In this document: piece by piece, positions 44,641 to 56,240 of the stretch | Position numbering within the stretch: the first letter of the stretch is position 1 | Layout of the letters: the number at the start of each line of letters is the position of its first letter | From: Episyrphus balteatus | Taxonomy: Eukaryota; Arthropoda; Insecta; Diptera; Syrphidae | NCBI RefSeq assembly: GCF_945859705.1 | Contig: NC_079136.1 | Span: 3,513,501-3,577,500 of the forward strand | Direction: 5' to 3' | DNA length: 64,000 nt | Translations under genes and position numbers: made by a program | Notes under the pieces: model-generated | The model's input: the letters and a program-made list of their open reading frames with translations, nothing else | Databases searched by the model: none | What the model was told of the DNA's origin: nothing

Positions 44641-46189
44641 TATTGGATTAAAAGAATAAGGTTAAGAAGACAAATTTTTTTTTTGTAAATAATTTCTTAA
44701 AAACTAAAATGTATGCCATTTTGTAGCAATTTATCTATCTTAAAATAATCAAAAAATTCAATTACCAGTTTTTGCATTGATTTTTCAAAAATAAATAATC
44801 TTAATTTGTATTAAAGCTATATCAAAACATTTTAATAATAAGCCTTGTTAAATCAGTACGGTTTGGAAGAAAGGCAGAAAATAATAAAAAAGTATATTTT
44901 ATTTTTTTGCTGCACAAACTCCTCTGGAGTGTCTATTAGCAAAACTAGATTACTTTTAACTTTCTATCAAATAGTTCTTCCCAACTCAATGATTTGAAAA
45001 AATAAACCATTAAATGCACACGAAAAGTAGCAAAATATTTTTTTTCATCATTTTTCATAAATTTTGGGATATTTTTTTTAACTTTAACCTTCTTAACTTC
45101 GAATTCAACCCTGTCGAATAATTTTACTGTCATCTTAAAAAGAAGTCTAATTTGTTTTAATGTTGTAAGTTTGTAAAATCCACAAAACTATCACACTACT
45201 CTAGTATTCTAATTAACTTATTTTGAGAGTCTAAATTTATGTTTTTTTTTCAATTATTTTTTTCATAAGTGGTAGTTATAAGCAATATTTCTTAAAATAA
45301 AACTTTTCCAATTCCGACAACGATATTTTTACAAACACAATTTATTAAAATTTAACAAACAAAAATTAAGTTCACTATGGCGTATACGTACTTTTTTGTT
45401 AGCCTGCAAAATCGATTTTTGAACGCATCATATAATGACATGATATGATGATAGGCACTAAATAAACTACTAAATTATAAGTTTCCTTTAAATTTGACAA
45501 CCAGCCAGCGGTTGAAATAGGCAATAGGAAAAAGAGAAACCATCCTGATTTTATATAAATAATTCTGTTTATGTTTTGTTCGCAAAAAATTTTAACTAAA
45601 AAAAAGTCAGAATTTTTTGGTTTAATAAGACATTTCTTAGTGTTTTGGTACCACAAAAAAAAAATGCATCAATTCAAACGAACCCGAGTGTACTCTCTTT
45701 ATTGTCCGCCTTTCAAAATTGATTAAAAAGTTCCACGCTTCCATACAAAAAAAAAAGGGAGACAAACAAAATAAAAACATGTGCTTTGCTGATGGTCTTA
45801 ATATTCTTATTATTATTTATAGTTTTCTTTAAACATTAATTTCACTTACCTACTATTGTTGTTTATAGATGATTGTTATTATTGTTATTTCAAAAAAATA
45901 TCGATAAACACTGAGAGAGTATTTCTTTGAGTTTCAAAAAAAAAAAAATAAAAGAAAGAACAACAAATCTTCTTCAAGTTAATTTAAATCAATTTCATAT
46001 AAATTGAAACAAATTGAATGACATATATTTTTGCAGGTTGTTTTTTGTATTTGACCACTCTCTTTCTGATGGATAAAACTTAAATAAAAAAAAAATCTCA
46101 CAAATTGAGTTAATTAATTTATCGTTGATTATTGTACTTCACTTCTGCAATAAGTTCACTTCCACTATTCTTCTACAAAATATCTTCAA
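44641..46189. other. AT-rich DNA without a recognisable gene
   Basis: Short chance ORFs and A/T tracts only, apart from the inverted repeat arm at about 45360-45460. Confidence 0.45.
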
Positions 46190-46490
46190 AACCAAACGAA
46201 ATTCAGTCCAAATTGCAGTTTACACCTTTAAGACTTTCTTATAGGCTGCGTTAAGTCTTTTTCTAGGTTTTGTTTATTTTTTTTTTTTATTATTATTTCG
46301 CAAAAAATCACCACACTCCTCAATCAAGTTTTGTTATTTAATTATAATTTTTTTTTAAACGAACGCACAGTTTGAAGCAAAATATAGATTCAATTGTACA
46401 CGGAACCGCGAACGTTCAAGTCTTTACGAGCGTATATTTGATCATTCACTAGCCAGAATCTAAGTTGGAGCAAACTTATATAGCGCCACT
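46190..46490 (-). promoter_or_regulatory. Possible minus-strand promoter and 5' leader
   Basis: On the minus strand GCTATATAAG (about 46475-46484) is a good TATA box. Some 30-40 bp downstream is TCTGGCTAGTGAATGATC, then an A-rich leader-like stretch resembling fly 5' untranslated regions. Downstream there is no clear start codon or ORF, and no strong initiator match. The GC-richer block upstream (46490-47060) would be the regulatory side. This is inference from composition and one motif. It could equally be an isolated enhancer. Confidence 0.25.
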
Positions 46491-47060
46491 GATAAACCGA
46501 ACCAAACTAACCACTCAGTACTCAACGTTGATAGAAAGACCAGCAATGCAGGTCCCTCAAAGCGAGCTTTGGCGTTCTCTTATATGAAGATCTCGCTATA
46601 TAGCTTGCCCGAGTCACAGTAAAGATAGATAGTTTTGCGGAGGGAACCACCATGCGCGCACTTTGCAAATCGGAACTCAGAGTTTTTCCCGAATAGCGGC
46701 GCAGCATGAATGGCTTGAGATGTCCATAGATATGGAGGGTTACTATTATTGTCATATAGTCATCTCGCAATAGAACCAGCTTCGATGACGATGATGACGC
46801 ATGTGAATGAATCTAAAAACGCTCTCAACTCAAACTGCTATAAATATATAGCTTCAAGCCTCACGTTAGATGCTTTGGGGGCAAATTATTAGCTCTCGAC
46901 GACGACGACAGTGTGCTGTAAGCCTGCCAGCCTACCAACCACGACCGGAAGAAAGACGGGAAAGCTTTTAATATGGTTCGACTTTGCTGTCGATTGGTGA
47001 CTGCCGCTTTGGAGGTACTAATTAGTCGAAAATTTATAAATCTAGTGAGCCTGGGACAGC
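46490..47060. other. GC-richer unique block
   Basis: GC content is clearly higher than in the neighbours, with GCGGCGCAGCATG (46698), GATGACGATGATGACGC (46784) and CGACGACGACGACAG (46897). A TATAAATATA box lies at 46839, and a 48-codon plus-strand ORF starts with ATG at 46973 and contains a donor-like GAGGTACTA at 47012. No protein family is recognised. A promoter region with a short first exon on either strand is possible. Confidence 0.3.
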
Positions 47061-47756
47061 TCTCTAGGAGCTATTACGTTTATAGTTGCAATTATTCAAA
47101 AGTCTGCAAAGCTGTCTAGCTAACTAATAATTTGGAAGTTTACCTAACAAAATTGATCATGTAACTTTGGAAGCAGTGATTCTATTGGAATAATACTAAT
47201 TTGATCATTTACGAGATCAGAGGGACAACCAGAGAGTAGTTATAATTATTTGATGTGACATACCAACGTGGATATTCATTTAACGACGATGGTGCTCTCT
47301 GACTTGTATAGAAAATTGTAATTGTTTTACAATGTTGGACTTTACTATTCTGGGAATTTTTTGTTAGGTATTCGAATAATCGTTATGATGAAGTTTTTTG
47401 TTATTGTTTTGAAATTCGAAATGCATACCTAATTTTCTTGATAAGTAGCTGTAACATTTAAATGGATGATACATATCGAAATATGATGATTTATGCCTGT
47501 TATGGGGTTTTTCAAGATGATAGTTACTTAGATTTAACAACAATAGGTGTGTTTTTGTTGAACTTAATTAAGTGCACTCAATATTCAATCGGATATTGTT
47601 GACTTTCTTTCGATTTATTATTACTGATGGTACATATTTATTATATGTATTTATGTTAAAAATGAAATTCTCTTAGGTATATCATTCCAAGAAAAAGCAA
47701 AAAAATGTTCTTTGCTAAATAAATGGACTCCTTAAAAACAAGATTAATGACCAAGA
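47061..47756. other. AT-rich DNA without a recognisable gene
   Basis: No repeat family, RNA gene or meaningful ORF recognised. Confidence 0.5.
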
Positions 47757-47821
47757 TTTAGAGCCAATTTTTCAATAGCCAAATAAAGTTTAGGCTTATT
47801 CTTACGAATAAAAGTTTTTTA

Positions 47822-50041
47822 CTCGCGATATAGGTACTATATATCAAGTTTTGCATTCGTACAAAAAAAAAAGTTGAGATAACATTTTTCCATGACAATA
47901 CGATGATAGAGAATGCCAAAAAAAAGTGGGTCCCGGAAGTCCGTCTGTCTGTCTGTCTGTATAAGGAACTAGAGCCTAAACGGATATACCGATTGACTCC
48001 AAACCTGCTATGTAGCAGTTTTTGGAGACTCTCCTGTCATACAAAAATTTCGGAAAAGTATAATTTCACAAAAACGGCTCCAACGATTTTGTTAAAAAAA
48101 ATTCAAATGTTAGTTTTTAAACAAGGTCTATCTTTTGAAGAAAAAATTTTTTTTGAAAATCATTATTAACTGCCATAGGACCGCTTTTTTCAAATCGGAT
48201 GTTCTGCAAAACTGCTTATTGTATTTCAACGAAATTATTTATACAAAAGCATTTATAAACTTTAAATATAAGCCAAAAATAAAATTTTGAAAAAAATAAT
48301 TTTTGGATTTTTTTGAAAAATCAAATTTTCGACGACGCACAGTGGGGCACCTTGTATGGAAGACCGGAAAAAACTCAATTAAGACTAAACTACTGAACAA
48401 ATTTTCATGAAATTTGCAGGAAAGGTAGCTGATAGCAAGACAAACCTACATCAATGACCACCCATTGCCACGTCCACTCAGAAAAAAATTATATTAAAAA
48501 ATCTGAAATCAAGTTTTTGCAGCTGTAAATGACTTACTTCCAATCGCTTTTTTAGACAAATCAAATTCTTTTGAGTTTATTTGAACATTTTAGTAATAAA
48601 TACCGTTTAAATTTTACATAAATCAAAAAAAAAATCAAAAATTTTCAAAAAAGGAAAAATATCCAAAAACGGTAGGTATGGCATTTTTTTCAAAATTTAA
48701 CTTTTTTGGAAACTTTTTTTTCCTTGGTTAGTTCTAAAATTTAAACGGCTACCAAGCCTAAACTTTTCCTTCAATTAGCGGAACATTCCATCAAATCATT
48801 CCATCCTTTTTTTGGAAACAAGTGGAACTAAAGATAAGAGAGGCTTCAAATAACCAGTTTTACTGTATTCCGTTTCCGATAGTTATAAATAAAGTAAAAA
48901 AAGTGGCTTAGTGAAAAAAACATTTGTTTTAATAGGTAAATGTGATGCAGGTTTCATTAACACAAACTCCTGATCCCAACACTATAAATTGGGACTATAA
49001 ATTGGGAAAAACTTTAAAATTGTGGGTTTAAAAATTTTTTTTGCAATGTTATCAAAAATTTTGGGCTGCTTAGCAAAACGGACTTCATATTCAGATTCAG
49101 TATACCAAAATACATTTAGAAAGATTTGTCTGGCGAAAATAGCTGCATATTTCTTTTTTGCCTCATTTTTTTTTTTTTTTTGCTTTTTTGAATGACTTTT
49201 TCAGATTGAAATTGCTATAAAAACCGAATACGGACGTCTTCGGGTGAGATTTTTTTGAAAACTATTGCTGAGATTTAACACTATCTAACGAAACCTATCC
49301 GCCAACAGAGGCAAACAGAGGAAGTAGTTAAAACCTTATGTGAACATAAAAAGTCACTAAAATGGAATGTTTTTTGTCAAAAAAATCGTATTCAATTCTT
49401 TTTCGCTAAACTAATGTACCATATTGTTTGTCAATTTATTTTAAACCTATTTACAAAAAAAGTTGGTTCAAACCTTGACATTATACGGTAAATGGATCAT
49501 TTTGAAACTACTTGTATTTTTATCAGTTTTCACTATTTTTCAACTTTGAGCGATAATCTCCAGGCCCACAATTTTTTTTTTGAAAAACAGTTTTCATTTT
49601 CTGATTCTTCAACTAATTTACTGTTAGAAACACGTGCAGTATCAAAATAAATCGTACTTCCGAAAGTTGGGTTTTTACCGCCTTTTCCCCACTGTGAGAC
49701 GGGACATTGAATTTTTTTGAAATTTTTCCCCACTGTGTGAAATTTTGTTTATTATAAAAAAATTAGTTTTTTAAAAAACGGCTCTAACGATTTTGAAAAT
49801 ATTTTTTCTAAAAATGCACCTTAATATATCAAATAAAACTGCGTACTTGTTTTGTGGGGCGATTTGATTTCAGATATTGTTTTATTTTTTTTGAAAAAAT
49901 GAATTTTATTTTTTTTATTTGCTTTTTTTTATATATACCTAATACCTACATTTCCGAAGTTTCTATATAAAAAGTCTTAAAAACTTAAGCAACTTGAACT
50001 CTAAGGCAAGTTCGTGCGACCCAGTCGTGCATTTTATTTTT
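47822..50041 (-). mobile_element. Family A copy, interrupted by a Transib-like element
   Basis: The inverted copy starts ACTCGCGATATAGGTACTAT, contains TGCCAAAAAAAAGTGGGTCC and CCGTCTGTCTGTCTGTCTGT (47940-47960), and ends GTGCGACCCAGTCGTGCATT. The target sits in a T run of the older MITE, so both family A termini can be read directly. The Transib-like element 48338-49696 lies inside it. Confidence 0.85.
48338..49696. mobile_element. Transib-like non-autonomous element 2, with 12/23 signal-like ends
   Basis: Both ends read inward as CACAGTGGGG. The flanks CGACG (48333-48337) and AGACG (49697-49701) form a 5-bp duplication with one mismatch. The left end is CACAGTG, a 23-bp spacer, then AAAAAACTC. 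The right end is CACAGTG, a 12-bp spacer (GGGAAAAGGCGG), then TAAAAACCC. Compared with element 1 it has about 235 extra bp at about 48972-49206, so element 1 may be an internal deletion. A second CCCCACTGTGTG lies at 49726-49737 just outside. No transposase is seen; the 66-codon minus-strand ORF near the right end is chance. Confidence 0.85.
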
Positions 50042-50110
50042 TATATTGACATTAATTCTTCTGGTAATGATTGAAAAATCAGGGCATAATGGTTTAGATT
50101 CAAATACAAA

Positions 50111-50609
50111 ATAAGTTATATTTCATTGATGAATATTAATTTCGCAGTTTAAACTACTTGATAATTGATTTTGCATTTAAATAATAATTATAAATAATTT
50201 AAACAAATACTGAAAAACATTGGACTGAAAATATTTTATATTTCACTTCTTACGACAAAGCATGTGTAAGGGCGCAACCAACAGAAAGTAGCCCAACTTT
50301 TGACTTGGAACTAAGAAGTAAATAGACAAAAAAAGTTAATAGACAAAACGAAATTTTCGCAAAAGTCATTTCTTAAACTAATAAAGAATGCAGCATTATT
50401 TACATAATTCTGTTGGTTTTTCGTATTTTTAAGTGTTCCATGCAAATGTTAAAAAAAAAAATTTTAAATGTAAAAATTAAAAATTAAATTAGTTTTAAAA
50501 AAAGTTCGAGAAGGTGAAATTTTTGTTAAAAAAAGCACCTGAAGTGCATATCAACTCTAAAACGAAAAACCTACCGAAATTTTGCGTTAACGATTTCGGT
50601 GAATTTGTA
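50111..50609. other. AT-rich DNA without a recognisable gene
   Basis: Nothing recognised. Confidence 0.5.
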
Positions 50610-50611
50610 TA

Positions 50612-51687
50612 CAGGGTGTCCCAAAAGTAATGGATCAAACGAAATATGCTGATAGGCAAACTTTAGGGCTCTCAGAATTTAGTAACTTGTTCATCCCAAA
50701 TACTTACGGTTTTCAATTTAATGCAGTTTTTGTGAATTATCGAAAAATCTCGACTTTGCAACAGTATTTTGCTTCCTCCGGTCATAATTGATTTTTGTTT
50801 TTTACAATTCTTTCACTAAAACATTGGCTAATAAGAATAAATAATTATTTAATCAAAATATTTTTTATTTCATACGCCATTTTGCTGCAAATTAATTAAC
50901 AGTTCCATGTTTTATAAAAACTCAATTACTCAATTTTTTTCAGAGCAACACACTGCAAAAAATTTGTATGGTGTGACACAGGTTAATTATTTTAAAAACT
51001 TGCCGTGTTATTGCACTTTTCAAAAATGTATAAGAGTTTCCAAACTTGAAGTTAGAACAAAAGATATTACAATTTTAATGCAACAAAACAGGCCTTTTCA
51101 GAGAAAAATAACAAAGAAAAATAAACACATTTCCTCGACTGTTGTTTGTTTATTTCTTTTTGAATAAAAGCCTCGATTTTTGTTTGTTATTTTGCTCTGA
51201 AAACCCTTGTTTTTTTGCATTAAAATTGTAATATCTTTCGTTCTAATTTGAACTTTGGAAATTTTTATACATTTTTGAAAAGTGCAATAACACGGCAAGT
51301 TTTTAAAATAATAAACCTGTATCACACCATACAATTTTTTTTCGGGATGTTCCTCTCAAATAAAAGTAAGAAATTGAGTTTTTATAAAACATGGAACTGT
51401 TACATAATTTGCAGCAAAATGGCGTATGAAATAAAAAATATTTTGATTAAATAATTATTTCTTATTATTAGGCAAAGTTTTAGTGAAAGAATTGTAAAAA
51501 ACAAAAATCAATTATGACCGGAGGAAGCAAAATACTGTTGCAAAGTCGAGATTTTTCGATAATTCACAAAAACTGCATTAAATTGAAAACCGTAAGTATT
51601 TGGGATGAACAAGTTACCAAATTCTGAGAGCCCTAAAGTTGGCCTATCTGCATATTTCGTTTGATCCATTACTTTTGGGACACCCTG
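50612..51687. mobile_element. TA-flanked palindromic element, mariner-like MITE
   Basis: CAGGGTGTCCCAAAAGTAAT at the left is perfectly mirrored by ATTACTTTTGGGACACCCTG at the right, with TA on each side (50610-50611 and 51688-51689). The arms stay similar for about 500 bp each (for example GGCTCTCAGAATTTAGTAAC then TTG, and CAACAGTATTTTGCTTCCTC), meeting near 51150. The two ORFs on opposite strands (86 and 78 codons) share CYCTFQKC because they are the same arm sequence, not genes. TA duplication suggests Tc1/mariner. Confidence 0.9.
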
Positions 51688-51689
51688 TA

Positions 51690-53605
51690 TAATTTTCGTT
51701 TTTGCTCTATCTGCATTAACCGTTACAATGAAAATTATTTAATTTATTATTTGAGTGGCATCGAAAAACCGTAATGTGAAAGGTTTTTACAAATTTTTAA
51801 TTAAATGTTTATTGGATTAAAATTAAATATTCAATAATCCTTCATCAAAATGGACAATTTACTAGTATTTACTTATCTCTTTAGCTTAAAAACATTTTAA
51901 TTTTAAAAGTGAATCTTGCTCAAGAGAACTCAATATTAAACCCTTATTTTTGTATTTTTTTCTTTTCTTGTGTTTATGACCTGCTAAAAATAATGGTCCA
52001 AACTATACATGACAAATGTCAAATATCCACTAAACAAATTTACATAGAGGCGTTACAATAATTGCTAATTACAATTACAAATTTATTTTTTTTTTATATG
52101 CATTTCCTGAAAAGCAAGTTACAACGGCAATGTCTAACATGATTAGTTCTGATCAGTTCCATAAACGATTATGTTGATAAATAATTACTGACCAGCCACA
52201 ACTTTCCCAGACGTAGGCCGATATTTATGCAAATGTCTTCCATAATATAGAAACACTATTTGATATGTAACAAAGAGCATTTTGTATTATTAACGTCGAA
52301 TACATTTTACATACTAGTATGATTTATTAAACTAAGCCTTTTTATAGATTTTATATTTAAATACTGCAAATTTATAAATAAATTGTTGTATTTAAATCTG
52401 TAATAAAAACAAAAAAAAAAACTTTATAAAAAAGTGCGTATACGCCCCAGTGAGCATTGTCTATCAGATCAATTTCATCGTATAGTAAAATAAGGGGCAG
52501 GGCTTTTTTCGTGGTTTTGTTAATAGATAAAATTGAAGTTTATTTATATGTGTCGTGACGGTACGGTGGCGGTGTAAGAGTCTTTATCCAATAAGTGTAA
52601 AGGTGAACTTTTTGATGTAGGCTTCCTTTTAATTTTAAATTACCTATTTTAATATTTGAAATTATTTATTTATTTAAAGATGTTCTTTAAGTATTCTTTT
52701 TTTTTTAATTCTAACATTTTTCAAAATCAAAATTCATTCTTCAAGTGCTGCACATTCAATTAAAATGAAAAACAAAACAAAAATAAATAAATAAACAATG
52801 AAAAATGTCAATTATTGTGCAACCAAATTATTCAATGCAATTCTCTTAATCTGGATAGCGCAGTTGAATCGTGCGTGATGTGATGGCAAAAATTAAACGT
52901 CACAGTGTATGCAGGTAGTGAACCTACTTAAGTTTTATTATTGTTTGTTGTTGTTTTTTTTGTAAAGTTTAGTAGTTATATCCTAAACAATAGATGAATC
53001 AAAAAGGTTATTGACACATAAATGATTTGGCTTTGTCGATAATTACCTACTTTTAGGAATTTATAGTTTCATTATTGGAATATTGCCATTATATTTCCGG
53101 CGCAATATGAGACATTCACATTTGCTGTCGAATGTATACAAATTTCATTTCAAACTGTTATCTATTTGCTGCATCTGAAAGCTAACAACACCAGAAAACA
53201 TTTTCAAATAACTAATTTACGTTATGTTAAGTTATTTGCTAGTCATTTGAATATTTAAACAGAAGCACCATGGTGCATCTTAAATCTTAACTTGAATTGA
53301 TATTACTTTGTTGTCTCAATTAGCATAAAGTTTTTATAAGTTCCAATAGGATTTGTTGCTTATGGAAATATTCAACTTATTACTCATTTGAATACTACGT
53401 ACTTACTATTAATTGTTTTTACAAGTTTTGTCAGCAATGAATGGAGGAGGATTAGTGGAATTGAGGGAGACTTTGAAAATTGAGTAGGTTGAGTATATTT
53501 TCTGAAAAAAAAAATATGTTAAAAAGAATTAACCTGAAACCCCACTGGCTGCAATGAGTTACCTAAAAATGTAGATGATAAAATGATCTATATTTTAGAG
53601 GAAAA
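51690..53605. other. AT-rich DNA with one terminus-like motif
   Basis: GTGCGTATACGCCCCAGTGA at 52436 belongs to the same motif as 42732, 45365 and 6003. No gene recognised. Confidence 0.45.
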
Positions 53606-53611
53606 TCAATG

Positions 53612-53925
53612 TGGAATGTCCGGATCTTAAGCAAGTCAAGTTTACCTGAACAATACGTGAATACACTGGAAAAGTATAAAGCCGACATCACAGCCATATC
53701 CAGAAAGTGCCAAGGGATGAGAAGTACCCCTATTTCGTCGTAAAGATTATTATTATTGGCGGTTTTAATGCTAGGATCGGAAAAAATGACATATTTGGTT
53801 CAAAGGTTGTGGAAAGCATAGTCTACACGAAAACACTTCCGGCAACAGTCTCAAGCTGATCGTCTTTGCAGCCAAATTTCACCATTTCAAGCACTATATT
53901 CCCTCTCATCAATATACATAAAGGG
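53612..53925 (+). pseudogene. RTE-like LINE endonuclease remnant
   Basis: The frame from 53612 reads WNVRILSKSSLPEQYVNTLE then KYKADITAISRK before a stop at about 53741. This is the start of an apurinic-endonuclease domain (WNVRTL..L...L..Y..DI.A..E). After a frame change IIIIGGFNARIGKND (53746 on) matches the GDFNA.IG motif. A second shift gives GKHSLHENTSGNSLKLIVFA, matching the G.HSLH..TN.NG.RLI.FA block of RTE-clade LINEs. Here the D of GDFN is G. The catalytic E of the E.RW motif is not seen. At least two frameshifts and a stop show it is dead. It is cut off by the repeat at 53937. Confidence 0.8.
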
Positions 53926-53936
53926 ACTATTGTTCT

Positions 53937-54345
53937 GCCGTGTTAAGCAAAAAGGGCGCATATCCTTTTTTGTAGTTTTGAGATAAATGAATTAAAGTGT
54001 TTCTGGATTTCGCACCCTTAAATTAATTATTTTTCAAAATTTTAAAAAATTATATAGGTATTCTTTAAAAAAAGTGTATTATTTTATGGAATTCATGATT
54101 TTATTATATGTTGTGTATTTTAAGAGACTTACGCCCTTTTTGCTTAGTAAAACACATAAGATGTGCAATATGCCGTGCTAAGCAAAAAGGGCGCATATCC
54201 ACTTTTGTAGTTTTTATTAAATTGAATTTTATTGTTTCTGGTTTTTGCACCTTTAAATTAAATATTTTTAAAAATCTTAAAAGGATATGGAGAAACCTAC
54301 GCCCTTTTTTAATAAGTAAAACACATAAAGAGTGCAAAGTGCTCT
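53937..54345 (+). mobile_element. Two tandem MITE-like units of about 235 bp
   Basis: TGCCGTGTTAAGCAAAAAGG then GCGCATATCC at 53937 recurs as TGCCGTGCTAAGC.. at 54172, followed each time by TGTAGTTTT, GTTTCTGG and GCACC.TTAAATTAA. Each unit closes with an inverted partner, ACGCCCTTTTTGCTTAGTAA (54130) or ACGCCCTTTTTTAATAAGTA (54299). The units are therefore terminal-inverted-repeat elements in tandem. The two opposite ORFs over the second unit are mirror shadows. Confidence 0.75.
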
Positions 54346-55149
54346 TTTGGGTAAATGAAAAGATTCGGAAAAATTGCCATAATTTTGTATTTAACTTAAT
54401 CCAATAAAATAATAAATGTTGCATAATATTTCATAAGCAAAAATAGACATTAATTCATAATTTAAAAAAAAATAAAATAACATAAAAAAAACAAACAAAC
54501 AAAACAAACATTAAAAATAATAATTCGACATGAAACATACTAAGTAATTTACTAAAAATGGTTTAGCATTTTACTAAATAGTTTAAATTTTTTCGCTAAT
54601 GTATCTCAGTCATTTGCCAAACAAAACTGTTTTCCAGATATTAAGCCAGTTTTCTGGTAAAATCTGGCTTATTTTTTGGATAAGATCTGTTTTTCTGGTA
54701 AACGAGATACCTCGGGGAATTTGTTTCGCGACAGGCATTTTTATCCCATATTTTATGACATTTGCTTTCAGAAAACTTAATTGGTATTACGCACATAATA
54801 CTTGGGTTTTACCACCAAGGGCAAAATTTTTTTTATGATATGCTTCAAATTATGACCGGTTTTTTCTGCTTTACTTTTACAGTCGGAAAATTTGTCATTA
54901 ATCTGTTAAATCTTTTTTTATGCTTTCTTATCACTTTCATTCGAGAAGTAAATATGTATTTCAAATGGTTTAAGGAACTTGTCACTTCACTATCAATACT
55001 TGGCGGAAACTCATTTGCCTGAGGACCGACACATTTGCAAACAACATAGTGACAAAATTGTTATTTGTATATTTTTCTATCAAACAAAAAGATTGCCACA
55101 ACAAATTTTTCGGGAAATTCGTGACAAATTAAAAAAAAAAAACTCCTGA
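54346..55149. other. AT-rich segment with AGGG-motif repeats on both sides
   Basis: Between the units at 53937-54345 and related ends at 56160-56240 lies sequence with an internal inverted pair, CCAGTTTTCTGGTAAAATCT around 54647. Two overlapping ORFs (54599-54838 and 54762-55022) show no recognised domain. This may be the interior of one 2.3-kb element. Confidence 0.35.
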
Positions 55150-55630
55150 CAGTTCATTGTCATTGGGCACGTTCAGGAAATATTAGGGACTAGATATTTA
55201 GGCAACGTCATTTTCTGAACGGAAATTTGATTAAATTGACTAAATTAGTTTGGATGTAATGCTATTGTCAAATTTCGAAATTTATTTAAGAATTTTACAG
55301 GTCGCATGGGTAAGACACCAAACTTCCCTTAATTATAATGAATAAATAAAATGAATTATAACCGATAATGCACTTTTTAGTTGTTTTCCACACAAATAAA
55401 CTTAATTTTGCTAAAATAATTCTTTAATTAAAAACAATCTGCTGTCATGTTGACAAAAAAAAACTTTCCTAAATTTTTAGGGAAAATTTTCTTGCCTAAC
55501 TTTCCAGTCAGCTTTCCAATAAAATTACTTAAATTGGAAGGATTTTTTTTGACAGCTGACCAATCAAAAACCGAGAAATTACCTAAATATTTAGTTCCTA
55601 ACGTTTCTGAACCTGCCCATTACAATTTTT
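55150..55630. mobile_element. MITE with about 50-bp inverted ends
   Basis: GTCATTGGGCACGTTCAGGA then AATATTAGGGACTAGATATT (55160) pairs with AAATATTTAGTTCCTAACGT then TTCTGAACCTGCCCATTACA (about 55583-55622). Arms are about 50 bp with scattered mismatches. It sits within the interval between the AAGCAAAAAGGGCG motifs, so it is probably nested. Confidence 0.7.
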
Positions 55631-56149
55631 TTATGATCAAACAACTTGACATTTTTAAAAAATATTTTTATGACACAGAATTTACACAATTGTCAAGTGG
55701 TCATTTACAAAATTGAAATAGGTAAATGATTGTAAAAAGATTCGGCCAACATAAATATTATTATATTTTGGCGTTTATTTTACATAAATATATTAAATCC
55801 AAAAAAAGTATTCAAAGTTACTTCTGAAATAACGAAAATTACTTTTTAAATGGTTTTTATATCCTTTTTTTTGAAGATTGTTGAAGTCGTTTTTTTTTTT
55901 TTGATAATATTTTGTATGTAGAAATTTTCAAAATTTTTCAAAAACGAATTAATCTACATATTTAAACAAAATTTTACCCGTTTTGAAAAATTTGATTTTC
56001 AAAAAAAAAAATTAAATTAAAAAAAAAAACCGAAATTAATATTTTTTAAAATTTTTCTCAATTTTTAAATTAAAGTTACTGATTTTAAGTAAAAATGCGT
56101 ATGAACCAACAAAGTTGTGAGATACTAAGTGAAAATGGACTCATACGCA

Positions 56150-56240
56150 AAGAATTATGGCTTATGTGCCTTTTTTGCTTAGTAAATGGTTCATACGCCC
56201 TTTTTGCTTAGTATCATGTTAGAAAATGGATATGAGCCCT
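56150..56240 (-). repeat. Inverted AAGCAAAAAGGGCG motifs
   Basis: GTGCCTTTTTTGCTTAGTAA, CATACGCCCTTTTTGCTTAG and GGATATGAGCCCTTTTTTCA follow in 90 bp, inverted relative to the motifs at 53942 and 54178. They could be the far end of the 53937-56240 element. Confidence 0.65.

Larger units (their letters stand above)
42640..45460. repeat. Widely spaced inverted repeat with GTATACGCC ends
   Basis: CGATTTTGCAGGCTAGCAAA and ACGTATACACCACAGTGAAC (42704-42748) return inverted at about 45361-45415, with diverged extensions of about 100 bp each (ATCATCGTAA..CATGATATGATC). The 2.6 kb between them holds a Tc1/mariner-type element and a satellite relic. The arms may be the ends of one large transposon or two opposed copies of a smaller one. 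Confidence 0.6.
47761..50110. mobile_element. Harbinger-like MITE split by family A
   Basis: GAGCCAATTTTTCAATAGCC at 47761 runs to AATAAAAGTTTTTT at about 47821 and resumes at about 50042 as TATTGACATTAATTCTTCTG and TGATTGAAAAATCAGGGC. Placed together they follow the uninterrupted relative at 41434-41560. The right end is lost or diverged. Confidence 0.75.

Noticed and set aside
50907..51334. Opposing ORFs sharing CYCTFQKC and KDITILMQ
   Set aside because: Both come from the arms of the TA-flanked palindrome. Similarity reflects the inverted repeat, not a duplicated gene.
54104..54424. Opposing ORFs of about 100 codons
   Set aside because: Mirror images across a MITE-like unit with inverted ends. 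No protein family recognised.
55447..55716. 89-codon ORF with FPKFLGKIFLPNFP
   Set aside because: It overlaps the inverted arm of a MITE and has no recognised domain. AT-driven.
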